From Bicyclus anynana (taxonomy: Eukaryota > Arthropoda > Insecta > Lepidoptera > Nymphalidae): 64,000 nucleotides of DNA. The stretch spans positions 9,305,740 to 9,369,739 of the forward strand of contig NC_069099.1 in the NCBI RefSeq assembly GCF_947172395.1, given 5' to 3'. A program made the position numbers and the translations under genes. Positions 53,851-64,000 of the stretch are shown piece after piece (the first letter of the stretch is position 1; each line of letters begins with the position of its first letter). The notes beneath the pieces were generated by a model, which was given only the letters and a program-made list of their open reading frames with translations, was not told the origin of the DNA and did no database searches.

Positions 53851-54319
53851 AAATATCAAGTACTTTAACACGCCTTTTAGTATTTCATATTTTTTGAACT
53901 CTAAAATACTCAATAAATTATCATTAAATTGTATGTACATATTATTATTACTTAAAAATATAGCTATAAATATAGATAAAAAGCTGCAAGTGGAAATATT
54001 ACTGCCGTGTTATTGCTACCGTCAAGTATTACTGTGTTCCGGTTTTGCACTGCAAGCAAAATTACAAGCACTGCATAGCCTGTAATTTCACCAACAACCG
54101 TTGAAATTACATGTATGCGCCTGTAATTTCACAAATCTACCTTGCTGCACCTGCCCGGGATACGTATACTTGGGGTTTAGACCTTAGTATGACGGACTTT
54201 AAAAAAATCTGCAGGTCTATTATATGTATCTTGGTGTACAATACATCACTAAATAACTAAATCCGTTCATATTATCGTATAGATCATCTAACATCAAGTG
54301 GCAGTGATTTTTTGTTTTT
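53851..54319. other. No gene recognised
   Basis: AT-rich; CTGTAATTTCAC occurs twice (54078 and 54120). Confidence 0.4.
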
Positions 54320-54545
54320 TAACCGACGCAAATAAAAGGAGGAGGTTCTCAATTCACCGCGTATGCATTTTTTTATGTTTGTTACCTCATAACTTCGTCG
54401 TTTATTATCCAATTTAGAAAATTATTTTTTGTTAGAAAGAGTATACTTTCAGATTTGTCCCATTTAATTTTCACGAAAATCGGTTGAGGACTTTTGTGTA
54501 AAAATCAAAATAACTGAAATAAGTAAACGAATTGCCCATATCACA
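54320..54545 (+). repeat. Interspersed repeat (AAAAGGAGGAGGTTCTCAAT type)
   Basis: AACCGACGCAAATAAAAGGA, GTTACCTCATAACTTCGTCG and AATCGGTTGAGGACTTTTG. Shares its start with 5040-5105. Confidence 0.55.
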
Positions 54546-54874
54546 TACATACATATGCCCATAGGTGAGACATCTGCTGCTTCCAATTGTTACGAAAAAA
54601 GAAAAAAAGAATAATTAATATTTCTTGTTATATTTAACCTACTTTTCTAAGTCGCATACCAAGAGTCCACTCTATCTCAATGGTAAGGACCAATTAGGTA
54701 GAACAATAGTGGTTTTATCTGACAGTATAAATGTGCTTATTCTGCAGATTTGACATGCTGCCAGATATGTGGTGTATGTTATCAGCTCATCAATCTAACG
54801 AGATATGGTCAAGGAGCTTGTTAGTTTTATTTATTTTCTATGGGCAAGGTTGCACAGTCATCTTTAGTTGGTAA

Positions 54875-55075
54875 CTAGCGGACGCCTGCAACTTCGTTCG
54901 CGTAAAATTCAATTTTCATTAAGCCCACGGGAATCATGGATTAATCCGGGATGAAACGTAGCCTACGTTGCTCGATAACCTCCTTTCTCTCTCAGTGAAA
55001 GTTCAATTAAAATCGGTTCAGCCATTTCAGAGATCAGCCCGGACAAACAGAAAGACAGACGAAAAATTTTAAATC
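54875..55075 (-). mobile_element. Helitron-like element
   Basis: CTAGCGGACGCCTGCAACTT is the reversed 3' end. AATCATGGATTAATCCGGGA and AAATCGGTTCAGCCATTTCA follow, then CAGCCCGGACAAACAGAAAG near the 5' end. Confidence 0.65.
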
Positions 55076-55121
55076 ACTTAAAAAACACAGTTTTTGAAAA
55101 TCACAGACTGACACTTTATTT

Positions 55122-55160
55122 TCATCATCATCATCATCATCAGCCGCCTGCATCCAGCGA
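55122..55160 (-). mobile_element. RTE tail plus short internal piece
   Basis: A (CAT)n run is joined to CAGCCGCCTGCATCCAGCGA. In intact copies about 70 bp separate the tail from this block, so the fragment has an internal deletion. Confidence 0.6.
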
Positions 55161-55365
55161 ATACCAAACTTTATTGCACTTTTATGTAAAGTGATAAGGC
55201 CGTTTGTCAAGTAATTAAAAACTGACAGCTACGTTTTAAAAATCAGTTATAGGTATTATTATAAGGTTCTGGCGATCGGAGTCATGATTTCTCATAATAT
55301 CTTGTAGAATATATCAAAAAAATACGTTTTGTACCTACTGGACATTTGAAACCTGCTACCCAAAC

Positions 55366-55467
55366 CTAGATAGCCCATGTATCAAGAAAGGTTAGCTATA
55401 TATTTATCCCCGTATTCTTACGGGAATGAGAACCGCACGGGTGAAACCACGCGGCGTCAGCTAGTTT
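55366..55467 (+). mobile_element. Lep1-type Helitron-like element, 3' half
   Basis: TAGATAGCCCATGTATCAAG, ATTTATCCCCGTATTCTTAC and GGGTGAAACCACGCGGCGTC end in AGCTAGT. Same subfamily as 15930 and 62822. Confidence 0.75.
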
Positions 55468-55719
55468 CTAATATCCGTGATCACTGTGACCTACAAACAA
55501 GAAATGCAGAATGTCAAAAACAAATAAAACTCTATTTGGTATGCATGCTACCTTTATGTCACTTTTACACTTTTCCTGAAAATAACGTCCAACCAACTTC
55601 AACACTCAATTTATGTTTTTACTTCTCACTAGAAGACGGATTTATGTACTGCGATTCTTTATAGTTGAATTTGCATGATACTTATAATATATTCAACTAT
55701 CATTTACTTCAACGTGATA

Positions 55720-55895
55720 TTGATCTACTGAAGCAATTCTTAAAGATAAAAAATATGAAATTCCGGAAACCGCTTGATGTAGAAAGATGAAATTTGGCAG
55801 TGAGGTAGATTTTAGTTAAAAGGTTAGACCTGATTTGTTATAAGGTCCGTTTAAAGAGGTTCAAAATCGGACGAAGTCGCGGGCGTCCGCTAGTT
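55720..55895 (+). mobile_element. Helitron-like element, 3' half
   Basis: GAAACCGCTTGATGTAGAAA and GATGAAATTTGGCAGTGAGG run to AAATCGGACGAAGTCGCGGG and CGTCCGCTAGT. Confidence 0.6.
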
Positions 55896-56893
55896 CTATA
55901 AATTTGTTTTCAAATTCAATTTAAAAATAAAGGAAAATTGCAAACAATTTAAATGTAACCAAAATAACGCGAAGTCCGAATTAACAGGCACGAAAATGGC
56001 TTCAAACGTTTTAAATGACAGCCTTTGGGCTTCGAATAATCCCAGGACTTTGCATTGGGTAACGAATAAAAAGCTTTAGGCTACACATTCCAGATTTTGG
56101 GCGAAATTCAGTTCGGCGGTTTGGCATCGCCGCACCGACCACTATCGGAATTTACCCTGAAAACGAGGAAGTCAGTTTTTCGAGATTTTTTGCACCGCAG
56201 TCTGTTGGCACGCTACAATAAGGCCTGTCAACAATTCTCTTTTAAATATCCGCTATAAAGCGCGCGCTGAGGCTTAGATTTGGCATATTTAAATTTGAAA
56301 ATCGAACATTTGAGTTTAAATGGTATGATAGTACGAGATCCGGTATAAGTAATATATACCCTCATCTCTTATTTAATTATGATAAGAAATATTATGATGC
56401 TGGATTTTAGACCATGATAGATAGGTCGTTTTCATGACTCTATTGTCTAGTGTTATTTGTCCATTATTTTATTTAAAAAGAATCATTGTTAACTTTAATT
56501 ATAGCGATAAAAGTACTTTTTATACAAAGTTTTCTAGTACACACTCTCCTAGTATTATATTATCACTTCAGAATACATATAAACCCATGGATGAGTACCT
56601 ACTTTCTATTTTTTTTATGTAGTTTATGTTTAAAATGTATGTATTACATCATGCAGTTATCTGGCCAAATTTAATTTAAACCACATTTATTTTGTATAGA
56701 GGCCAACATGGAAATTTATCTCCCAGTTTTAATTTCCCCATAAATTAGTTTCGTCACACGGGCTTGGAAATGAATGCCTATCGGGAATTGCTGGTATAAA
56801 ATCAATTAAAACTTCGATATTGCCTTTAAAAATTGCATTAAGCAATGAAAAATGGTCTAGCATCATCATCATCATAATATTATAATACTACTC
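55896..56893. other. No gene recognised
   Basis: Moderate-GC sequence at 55980-56280 (GCGAAATTCAGTTCGGCGGT, TTGGCATCGCCGCACCGACC) resembles no repeat here. The rest is AT-rich. Confidence 0.4.
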
Positions 56894-57124
56894 GCAGTTG
56901 TGTGCATTTTAAGAAAATTAAATATCACGTGTCTCAAACGGTGAAGGAAAAACATCGTGCGGAAACCTGCATATCAGAGAATTTTCTCAATTATCTGCGT
57001 GTGTGAAATCTGCCAATCCGCATTGGGCCAGCGTGGTGGACTTTTGACCTAACCACCTCTCATTCTCAGAGAGGAGACTCGAGCTCAGCAGTGAGCCCAA
57101 TATGGGTTAATGATGAATGATAAT
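56894..57124 (+). mobile_element. tRNA-derived SINE, family A, 5'-truncated
   Basis: CAGTTGTGTGCATTTTAAGA, AAATATCACGTGTCTCAAAC and CAATCCGCATTGGGCCAGCG run to GCTCAGCAGTGAGCCCAATA and the TTAATGATGAATGA tail. The tRNA head is missing. Confidence 0.9.
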
Positions 57125-57535
57125 CAGCCTTACCTTTACCTTACTTTTACGCGAGTTTTTTTTAAACGTCTCGTTTTAAGACTGTATACTATCAGGTTTT
57201 TAATTCATAATTTAGTTACTGCCTAAGTATTATGCCTTAAAATTACAAAGTTTCTATAAGTTTAAAATGCTACAATTTAAACAATTTTCAACATAAACTC
57301 AAGGGACATTCAAAACGAAACAATGATAATTTAGAACAATGACTTAATAACTCCTGTACAAGGAATGGTACAGTGACAAAGGGATGGAATACAATGCGTG
57401 CTCTATCGCGTAATCAAGCCTTGAGTAATGAGTCAAATGTAATATAGCCTATAGCCTATTAATTACTTTATCTGTTTAATTGATTGATAACGAATTTGAC
57501 GATTATTCCGTTTACTCAGTATATTATTGTATGAT

Positions 57536-57650
57536 AATCATCAGCCTATTAACGGCTCACAAAATAACGTCCTCCCCTCTTCTCCTATACGAGAGGGATG
57601 TGGAGCTTATACCCATCACGCTCGACCCGCAACTCCAGCCTGACAATGAA
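57536..57650 (-). mobile_element. SINE fragment, family D
   Basis: ATCATCAGCCTATTAACGGC, CTATACGAGAGGGATGTGGA and GCTTATACCCATCACGCTCG match family D. Confidence 0.55.
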
Positions 57651-58121
57651 AATGTTTATTTAACTCGACAGTGTGAGTTGCGAATACTTCTACGAGTATC
57701 TCTCTGTTTTCAACTGATTAAAAAAAATACGGTCACTATAATATTTTTCGAATTTTTCAAATATAACTTTTACTTTCAGAGTAATGTTAACAGTAAATTT
57801 ATTCTAGCACACATCTAAAACAGAAAAATAAAATATTATTAACAAAAAATTGAACCTAACTTCAGAGATACATTTGCTACATTAAATAGCGAAAAATTTC
57901 ATCATATCTGTCTGAGTAAGACGGTTCATTTTTTTATTAAAAATATTTTATTATAACATCAAATTAAATAGAAAGAGATAGATATGCAATACCTACTCAA
58001 CAGTAGAGTTGTAAAAACATCGTTACAGGTGCCCTGCAGGTTAATATATTAGGAAAGTATGAAAAAATTTAAAACTACGCCAATTTTAATAAAAAAGGTG
58101 TTTCTTTACAAGAAATTGTCT
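57651..58121. other. No gene recognised
   Basis: AT-rich; nothing recognised. Confidence 0.4.
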
Positions 58122-58295
58122 GTAACAAATCAAAATCAAAATCAAAAATCATTTATTTCAAGTAGGCTCAGTTTACAAGCATTTTTGACACGTCAGTTGA
58201 CTATTTGTAAAGATTCTACCACCGGTTCGGAAGGCAGGTTCTGCTGAGAAGATACCGGCAAGAAACTCAACAGTTGCTCTTTTGAAAAAGTCATA
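58122..58295 (-). mobile_element. LINE 3' end with (TTTGAT)n tail
   Basis: On the plus strand AATCAAAATCAAAATCAAAA leads into ATCATTTATTTCAAGTAGGC and CTACCACCGGTTCGGAAGGC, ending AAGAAACTCAACAGTTGCTC. It is a common lepidopteran LINE 3'-UTR, on the minus strand. No coding part. Confidence 0.7.
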
Positions 58296-58683
58296 CAGTA
58301 TTATAATTTACAATTGATAACAATTACTGTTTACATTTCTTATAGTTTTACTTCCTGTGTGAAGGTTTAATAATATTAGTAAGATTTGTATCGAAACACG
58401 GATAAATAATAAATTTTGTTAGGTATAATATATTTTTATCCACCAGTTGATGTTATAATAATATAAGAGTAGATAAAATAATTTATAACCGGGCTATTTT
58501 ATACGTTCCGTACAAAATACATTGTACTTAATTACGTAACTATCGACTACGGCCTACGTTCATAACATTACGCTACGAAGGTCTACGCACCTACGAGGGC
58601 TACGCCAAACATTACAACAACCGCTTTATTAGTGGAAATAGTAATTAGGCCTGAGAGCCGCTATAAATGCTAAGGTTAAGGTT

Positions 58684-58756
58684 ATTAATAGCCCTAATAG
58701 TTCATCGGTTAGGGTGCCCGACTCGAACCGAGTTCGTGAGTTCGATACCCGCTTAA
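58684..58756 (+). pseudogene. tRNA-like SINE head or tRNA pseudogene
   Basis: CGGTTAGGGTGCCCGACTCG and GTGAGTTCGATACCCGC carry A- and B-box-like sequences. The anticodon arm ACT/AGT encloses CGAACCG. The acceptor stem does not form. Confidence 0.45.
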
Positions 58757-58825
58757 ATAACTTGTTTTACTTACTCAGTCATTTTTTATTGGGGTAAACA
58801 GAAATATTGGTTGTTTTTTTATCTA

Positions 58826-59105
58826 ACCAAAGTTACTGCTAGCGTAGCTCAGCGAGTCGCAAAGCTGAATTGGCAATGGGCAGGCGACATAAATCAAAGA
58901 GCCGATGGACATTGGGGTTCCATGGCGACTCCGCACCGGTAAGCGCAGTGTTGATCGACCCCCCACTAGGTAGATCGAGGGTATCAAGCGGGTTGCATGC
59001 AGCCGCTGGATGCTAGCGGCACGAGACCGTTGTGTTTGGAGGTCCATGCAAGAGGTCTATGTCCAGCAGTGGACGTTCATCAGCTCATAATGATGATGAT
59101 GATGA
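58826..59105 (+). mobile_element. RTE-type LINE 3' fragment with GAT tail, old
   Basis: GTAGCTCAGCGAGTCGCAAA, GAGCCGATGGACATTGGGGT and GTTTGGAGGTCCATGCAAGA run to GTTCATCAGCTCATAATGAT. A deletion (GGTTCCATGGCGACT) and substitutions break the frame. Confidence 0.88.
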
Positions 59106-59984
59106 AATGATGGCAAGTATTGAAAAAAACAAAGTTTAATATTCATTAAAAAAATAAATCGTTGAAATAAAGTTCTTTTTTAACTGAATGTAATCAATTT
59201 TGTGTGTCAAAATAAGAAAATTGACATTTTTTTATTTTCAGTAGAGTGTAGAGTTACCAATGTGTTTCTGGCATAATAGTCGCCACACATGTATTTCGTT
59301 ACTAAAGTCAATTTGTCACTTCTATATTACGAAACACGCACGGATCACGTGTGAAGGAAGAAGTAAATATAATAGGCATAGGCACGTACGAGGTAAGGGG
59401 ATATGAAACGAACATTATAATCAAGCGTAAATAAGCTTAAAAACAAATTTCTTATTTTTCGCCCACGTTTAACTTAGCAAATAAAAAAAAAATATGTTTG
59501 TTTGCACTCGAAATTGAAGCTTCATCTAAAATTATAAACTCTATACTAATTAAACTTAATTTAATATGCGTAGACAAGATGCTTTAAATATCAGTAATAA
59601 CACATCAATTGCGATTGAAAAAAAGATTTACGTACAAAATGTATCTCATAATATAAAAGAATCCGAAGTAAGATTAAAGTATAAGTGTAGTCAAAATCAA
59701 AGAAAATCGGCATAAATTTCGAATCATCGTCTGATTTACAAAGCTTACTATGATAACATTTTCATCATCTTGTAAGACACAAGTCGGCTTCAGCAAAGAA
59801 GCTATTCTACAAAAAAGGGCTTTGAGGGTCGAAAGATATAATAAAAATAACTTTTTATAAGAAATACGATCACGAGCATTTCGGGAGTGAATTGAGGCGT
59901 AATCTTCAAACCCCAATACGGAAATGAATATATTTCCCTCTCTGACCTTGGACGCCTACCACGCGCCCATTATAGTAAACTAAG
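59106..59984. other. No gene recognised
   Basis: AT-rich; the 80-codon minus-strand frame 59674-59916 has no recognisable domain. Confidence 0.4.
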
Positions 59985-60152
59985 CAACGCCCCGTGATTT
60001 CATCTACATAGTTCCTGTTCCCGAGAATACGGGGCTAAAAGCTTGATAGTCAGAAATAATGGGGCTTTCTAGTGGTAAAAAAAGTCGATTCGTTCAGTAG
60101 ACTCAGATACTCGTATTACCATCTACAACACCACAAACTTTACCTCTTTATA
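59985..60152 (-). mobile_element. Lep1-type Helitron-like element
   Basis: AACGCCCCGTGATTTCATCT, AATAATGGGGCTTTCTAGTG and ACAACACCACAAACTTTACC lead to CTCTTTATAATATT at the 5' side. The 3' terminus is damaged. Confidence 0.6.
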
Positions 60153-60204
60153 ATATTGTAAAGAGGTAAAGATAGTAGGGTTATTTACTACTATACTAAT
60201 ATAA

Positions 60205-60735
60205 GTATACTAGCGGACTCGCTCAAGCTTCGCTTTGACTTATTAATTTATTTATTTGCACTTCTTCCATATCCCTACCTTACACTACCATACTCCTACC
60301 CCTACCCCTACCCTACCCCTACCCTACCTCTACTCTACCCCTACCTTACCCTTCCCTACAACTACCCTACCACTACCCTACCCCTACCCTATCCCTATAC
60401 CATAAACCTACCCTACCACTACCCTACCCTACCCCTACCCTATCCCTATACCATAAACCTACCCTACCACTACCCTACCCTACCCCTACCCTACCCCTAC
60501 CCTACCCCTACCCTACCCCTACCCTACCGCTACCCTACCCCTACCCTATCCCTATACCATACCCCTACCCTACCACTACCCTATCCTAGGATTTAGGGGT
60601 TTGAAAAATAGATGTTGGCCGATTCTCAGACCTACTGAATATGCACAAAAAATTTCATCAAAATCGGTCGAGCCGTTTCGGAGGAGTTCAAGTTCGAACA
60701 CCGCGACACGAGAATTTTATATATTAGATTAGTAT
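60205..60735 (-). mobile_element. Helitron-like element carrying a CCCTA minisatellite
   Basis: The reversed 3' end ACTAGCGGACTCGCTCAAGC is at 60209 on the plus strand. The 5' side ends with AAAATCGGTCGAGCCGTTTC, GAACACCGCGACACGAGAAT and TTTATATATTAGATTAGTA. The middle is the minisatellite described separately. Confidence 0.65.
60273..60588. repeat. CCCTA/CCCCTA minisatellite, almost free of G
   Basis: CCCTAC and CCCCTA units with CCACTA, CCCTATACCATA and CCTCTA variants. From 60259 to 60538 the plus strand has no G, and only one occurs before 60589. The minus strand reads GGGTAGGGGTAGGGTAGGGG. Confidence 0.95.
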
Positions 60736-60852
60736 AGTAGTAAATAACCCCACAAATAGTAGGAAGCTATTTTTTACAAAAGTATTTTTACTATTCTCTA
60801 ATTTATACAAATATTTTAAAGAATTAAATATTATAAGAAAAAAATAATCGAT

Positions 60853-60945
60853 TTTGAAAATTCATGTACCACTAGAAAGCCACGTTATTTGTGAGAGTCT
60901 TATGCTATATTTTATACGGGAACGGGAACTACGCGGTTTTCATAA
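60853..60945 (+). mobile_element. Lep1-type Helitron-like element, fragment
   Basis: TACCACTAGAAAGCCACGTT, ATTTGTGAGAGTCTTATGCT and ACGGGAACGGGAACTACGCG. It stops before the GGGTGAAACC block. Opposite orientation to 59985-60152. Confidence 0.6.
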
Positions 60946-62821
60946 AATCAATCACAATCAATTACCTTAAAATATGTTTATGAGAAATTAGAAGAAAGTC
61001 ATCAGGTCAAAGATCATATTGACCTGAACCTGACCTATGATCCTATTAGAACGGTTATCTACTGCTTTAGTGATCGACTAAACTTAAATTCAAGATTGTA
61101 CCTCAATACCGTTGAGGGTTTTTAAGTATCAACACATTATATCGTCAGGCTAAAATAGGTTTAACGGGTATAATTTTAAAGTCGAGTATTCTGTCCCACC
61201 GACTACATATTCACACACATTTCGCAAGAGCATTGGCTAAAAATGTCTCCACTAATTTGAACTATTTATTAAGGATCATTAGGTCTATTTTACTTTGAGT
61301 TCATAACGTAACAATACTTAAAAACTATCCAGCCTTGCGAGCTGTATAATGTTGTATGAAGAAATGAAGTGATACTGAAAGCGACTTGCATTGCAAGAAT
61401 AAACTTATTTCATAGAGTGGAATTTATTATGCTTTTTATTAATATTTGTATGATTTATATGTATGTGACGTAAATTATAATCATTATATTATTTACACAT
61501 TTGGGTAAAAGAAACAAACAAATAATTTATGCGGTTTTCTGTTTGTTTTTTACAATAAAATCCTGTCGAAAACAGATGTCAAAGTCCTTGAACTCTACAA
61601 AATCCAAATGTACAAGGAAACTATGTCTATACAAATTTATATATCTTCATACAAAGTGGTGGACATGCGTATTGGCCGCTTATGGAGACCGAAGCACGAA
61701 TCTTCTTCACCATAACAAAAGGAATAAGGAAAATAGAACTCTAAGTGGGGGGAAATAGATTTGAATGTTAACGCGGCGGGCAGTCGAGCAAGCGCTCTTT
61801 GCTGGGCGGAGGCATCGAATTGAGGGTGATTCAGTAAGGTTCGCGCCGCGCGCGGGGTAGTGTCGCGTTGGCACCCCGCTCTGTATATAGACTCTGAGTA
61901 AAACCCTTCGAAATGTCACCATATAACCCAATGAAGCGTACTCACCATGCAAAATGACTTGTTAAAATTAGCCAAAAATATATAGACTAACGCAAAAAAT
62001 GTACTACAAACATTTTTGTACACAGCGAATTCATTTGTAAATAGTAACGTGGTCGACTTACAAAATAGTGTAAATTTCGTGCAATCTTTAAGAACTGCTT
62101 ATTCGTGATTTTCTAACGCAGAGTTTTGGTGTTTGTCTGTTTTTTTTTTAAAATACTTGTAACTGTGTAAATAAGTTCCGTATCGGCAAAAATATCTTGA
62201 ATGGATATAACCTAATGCCGTGGCGTATCTGTTATGGCTGTGTGAACCTTCATCATTTGGTATAAATAACCTCAATTTTATATTATTGTTTTTTTTTTAA
62301 TTTGCATGATCTTCACCAAACGTAAATAAAAAACACATTTTTTTACAATTATTATTGTTATCTTTTTGAGCACATCAATGTAAATATAAAAAATAGGTAA
62401 TACAAATCTAAATAATTACGGTCAAAAAATGGCCCACAAATTTACATACGAGATTTATTACAGTAACATGAAAATTTGAAACGCGAGCCATGGAATTCGG
62501 GCCATTTAGTAAATTTAATCTCATTTCATTTATAAAAATGCCACGTACTAATTATCACGCGTTCCGCACTTAGCCCGTAAAATGCTTTCCCCTTACATTA
62601 GTTTCCATGGTTTTATGGGAAAAGTCTACACGAATATGAAATTATGTGAAATGTTTTTACTATTATATTGCTGTATTATCAACGTATATTTAAATGTAGA
62701 TAGCTATTTTAGAAATTTTTTTTTCACAGCAGCACAATATGTTTGGCATATTGATCTTTGTATTATCATAGCACATTTACTTAATTAATATTACGTTTAA
62801 CCCAACCATACTGCATCTACA
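60946..62821. other. No gene recognised; CpG-rich block
   Basis: 61765-61905 is CpG-rich (GTTAACGCGGCGGGCAGTCG, GTTCGCGCCGCGCGCGGGGT, then CTGTATATAGACTCTG). It could be a repeat edge or a promoter-like patch; I cannot decide. The rest is AT-rich. Confidence 0.4.
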
Positions 62822-63022
62822 ATCTACGAGTATGCTAATATTATAAAGCTGAAGAGTTTGTTTGTTTGGTTGAACGCGCTAATCTCAGGAACTATTGGTT
62901 CGATTTGAAAAATTATTTCAGTGTTAGATAGCCCATTTATCGAGGAAGGCTATAGTTTATATATTATCCCCGTATTCCTACGGGAACGGGAACCATGCGG
63001 GTGAAACCGCGCGGCGTCAGTA
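62822..63022 (+). mobile_element. Lep1-type Helitron-like element, near full length
   Basis: It starts ACGAGTATGCTAATATTATA with a TTTG microsatellite. GAACGCGCTAATCTCAGGAA, CCCATTTATCGAGGAAGGCT, ATCCCCGTATTCCTACGGGA and GGGTGAAACCGCGCGGCGTC follow. The terminus is AGTAAGT rather than AGCTAGT. Confidence 0.75.
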
Positions 63023-64000
63023 AGTCTTTGAATGAAATGTACAAAAATCAAAAATATCACTACTATTTGTCAAAGTCGGTCACCATATTATGTCACTAAT
63101 TCGAATGTTATTTAACTAAAATTTGGAAAGAGTAAGACTAGAGAAATCTACACTACTAATTAGGCAGTCGGTGGAAGACTTTCTTTTTCTTTCAAAGAAC
63201 GGTGAAACAAGTTTAATCTTACTACTTTATTAATTCGTGAAAAGCAAGTTTCTTGAAATTTAAAATTGAACCTCGTTGTCAAAGTTTGCCCCGAGGGTTG
63301 TTGTGTGCTCGAAATTACTTCAGACTTCTTGATATGACGAAGTAGTTATATACTCGTAAAAGAATATGTTTTTCGTTCTTACATTTTACTATAGGTACTC
63401 GAAGATATATATTTTATACATATATCATTACACGGTTTAATTGATAAAAGTCTGCTGAATGTTTGGGATGAGTTTTTTTTTAATACTATTAGTGTTTTAT
63501 TACCTGTTAGATGGATTTTAAGATAATGCTTTCAATCTATAGTTCTATACGTATAACTTCAAACAACATCTTGAGAAGTTTTCGCTTAGTTATTTGATTG
63601 TCGGATACTGAATATATATGTACAATAAAAAATTACAATGACCTACCTCATATAAAAAATGAGGAAAAATATATCGCATTCATTAATATATTTCGGGACT
63701 TTCTAGTCGAAAAGTGCTACTACGCGGTAAATGACTACTACACACATGATAAAGAAAATCAAAAATAACGTCGGTCTTTCTACCATTCACTCGATAACTA
63801 AGGCTACATCCAAACTGCGCATAGCTAGTATTATATAATAAAAGTGTTATTAATATAATTATTATATGTATGTAAAATATATAGTATTGCTTGAATAATA
63901 TAAAAACATAGAAGGCACGTAAAGGCAAGGTACGTAATCCTGGATGTAAAGCGTATTGCTAAAAAGTTCTTCACTCTGGAGCCCTGACCAATGATTGCTT
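63023..64000. other. No gene recognised
   Basis: AT-rich. The 81-codon minus-strand frame 63683-63928 has no domain. Confidence 0.4.

Noticed and set aside
53633..54085. 150-codon plus-strand frame
   Set aside because: The first half is Helitron-like repeat sequence; the rest is AT-rich without domain features.

Overview
The window looks like non-genic DNA from a butterfly or moth (Lepidoptera). It is AT-rich and I see no host gene, complete tRNA, rRNA or bacterial-type feature. The repeats point to Lepidoptera: several tRNA-derived SINE families, short Helitron-like 'Lep1' type elements with TCTATACTAATAT and CAGCTAGT ends, RTE-type LINEs with a GAT-repeat tail, and CR1/jockey-like LINE ends. 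Species cannot be told from this sequence. It could be intergenic or the inside of a large intron.

Layout. 0-5 kb: end of a CR1/jockey-like LINE, a 62/80-bp tandem array split by a LINE-tail insertion, and old repeats. 5.4-6.3 kb: a pogo-like DNA element carrying a nested SINE. 7-17 kb: SINEs, Helitron-like remnants and two hairpins. 18-19.6 kb: an RTE insertion with a 5' inversion and a 12-bp target duplication, then an older RTE tail. 21-33 kb: SINEs, a 133-bp triplication of a SINE end, a perfect 18-bp hairpin and a short RTE copy. 34.0-38.9 kb: the main item, a DIRS-type tyrosine-recombinase retrotransposon with inverted terminal repeats, an internal complementary region, and decayed gag, reverse transcriptase, RNase H and recombinase reading frames. 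39.6-41.1 kb: an RTE cluster including a second 5'-inverted insertion. 41.8-47.2 kb: MITEs, a 184-bp tandem array, a piggyBac-like element, and a foldback element whose spacer holds a perfect CTCF-type motif. 48-59 kb: SINEs, Helitron-like elements and RTE tails. 60.2-60.7 kb: a Helitron-like element containing a nearly G-free CCCTA-type minisatellite. 61-64 kb: mostly unrecognised sequence with one more Lep1 copy.

The recognisable proteins are retroelement proteins (CR1/jockey-like, RTE and DIRS reverse transcriptases, DIRS RNase H and recombinase), and all carry stops, frameshifts, truncations or inversions. The SINEs and MITEs carry no coding capacity of their own and would depend on enzymes encoded elsewhere. 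Nesting gives a partial order of events: SINE into pogo-like element, SINE into Helitron, foldback element into SINE, LINE tail into satellite. All family names rest on motifs and termini read by eye, not on database searches.
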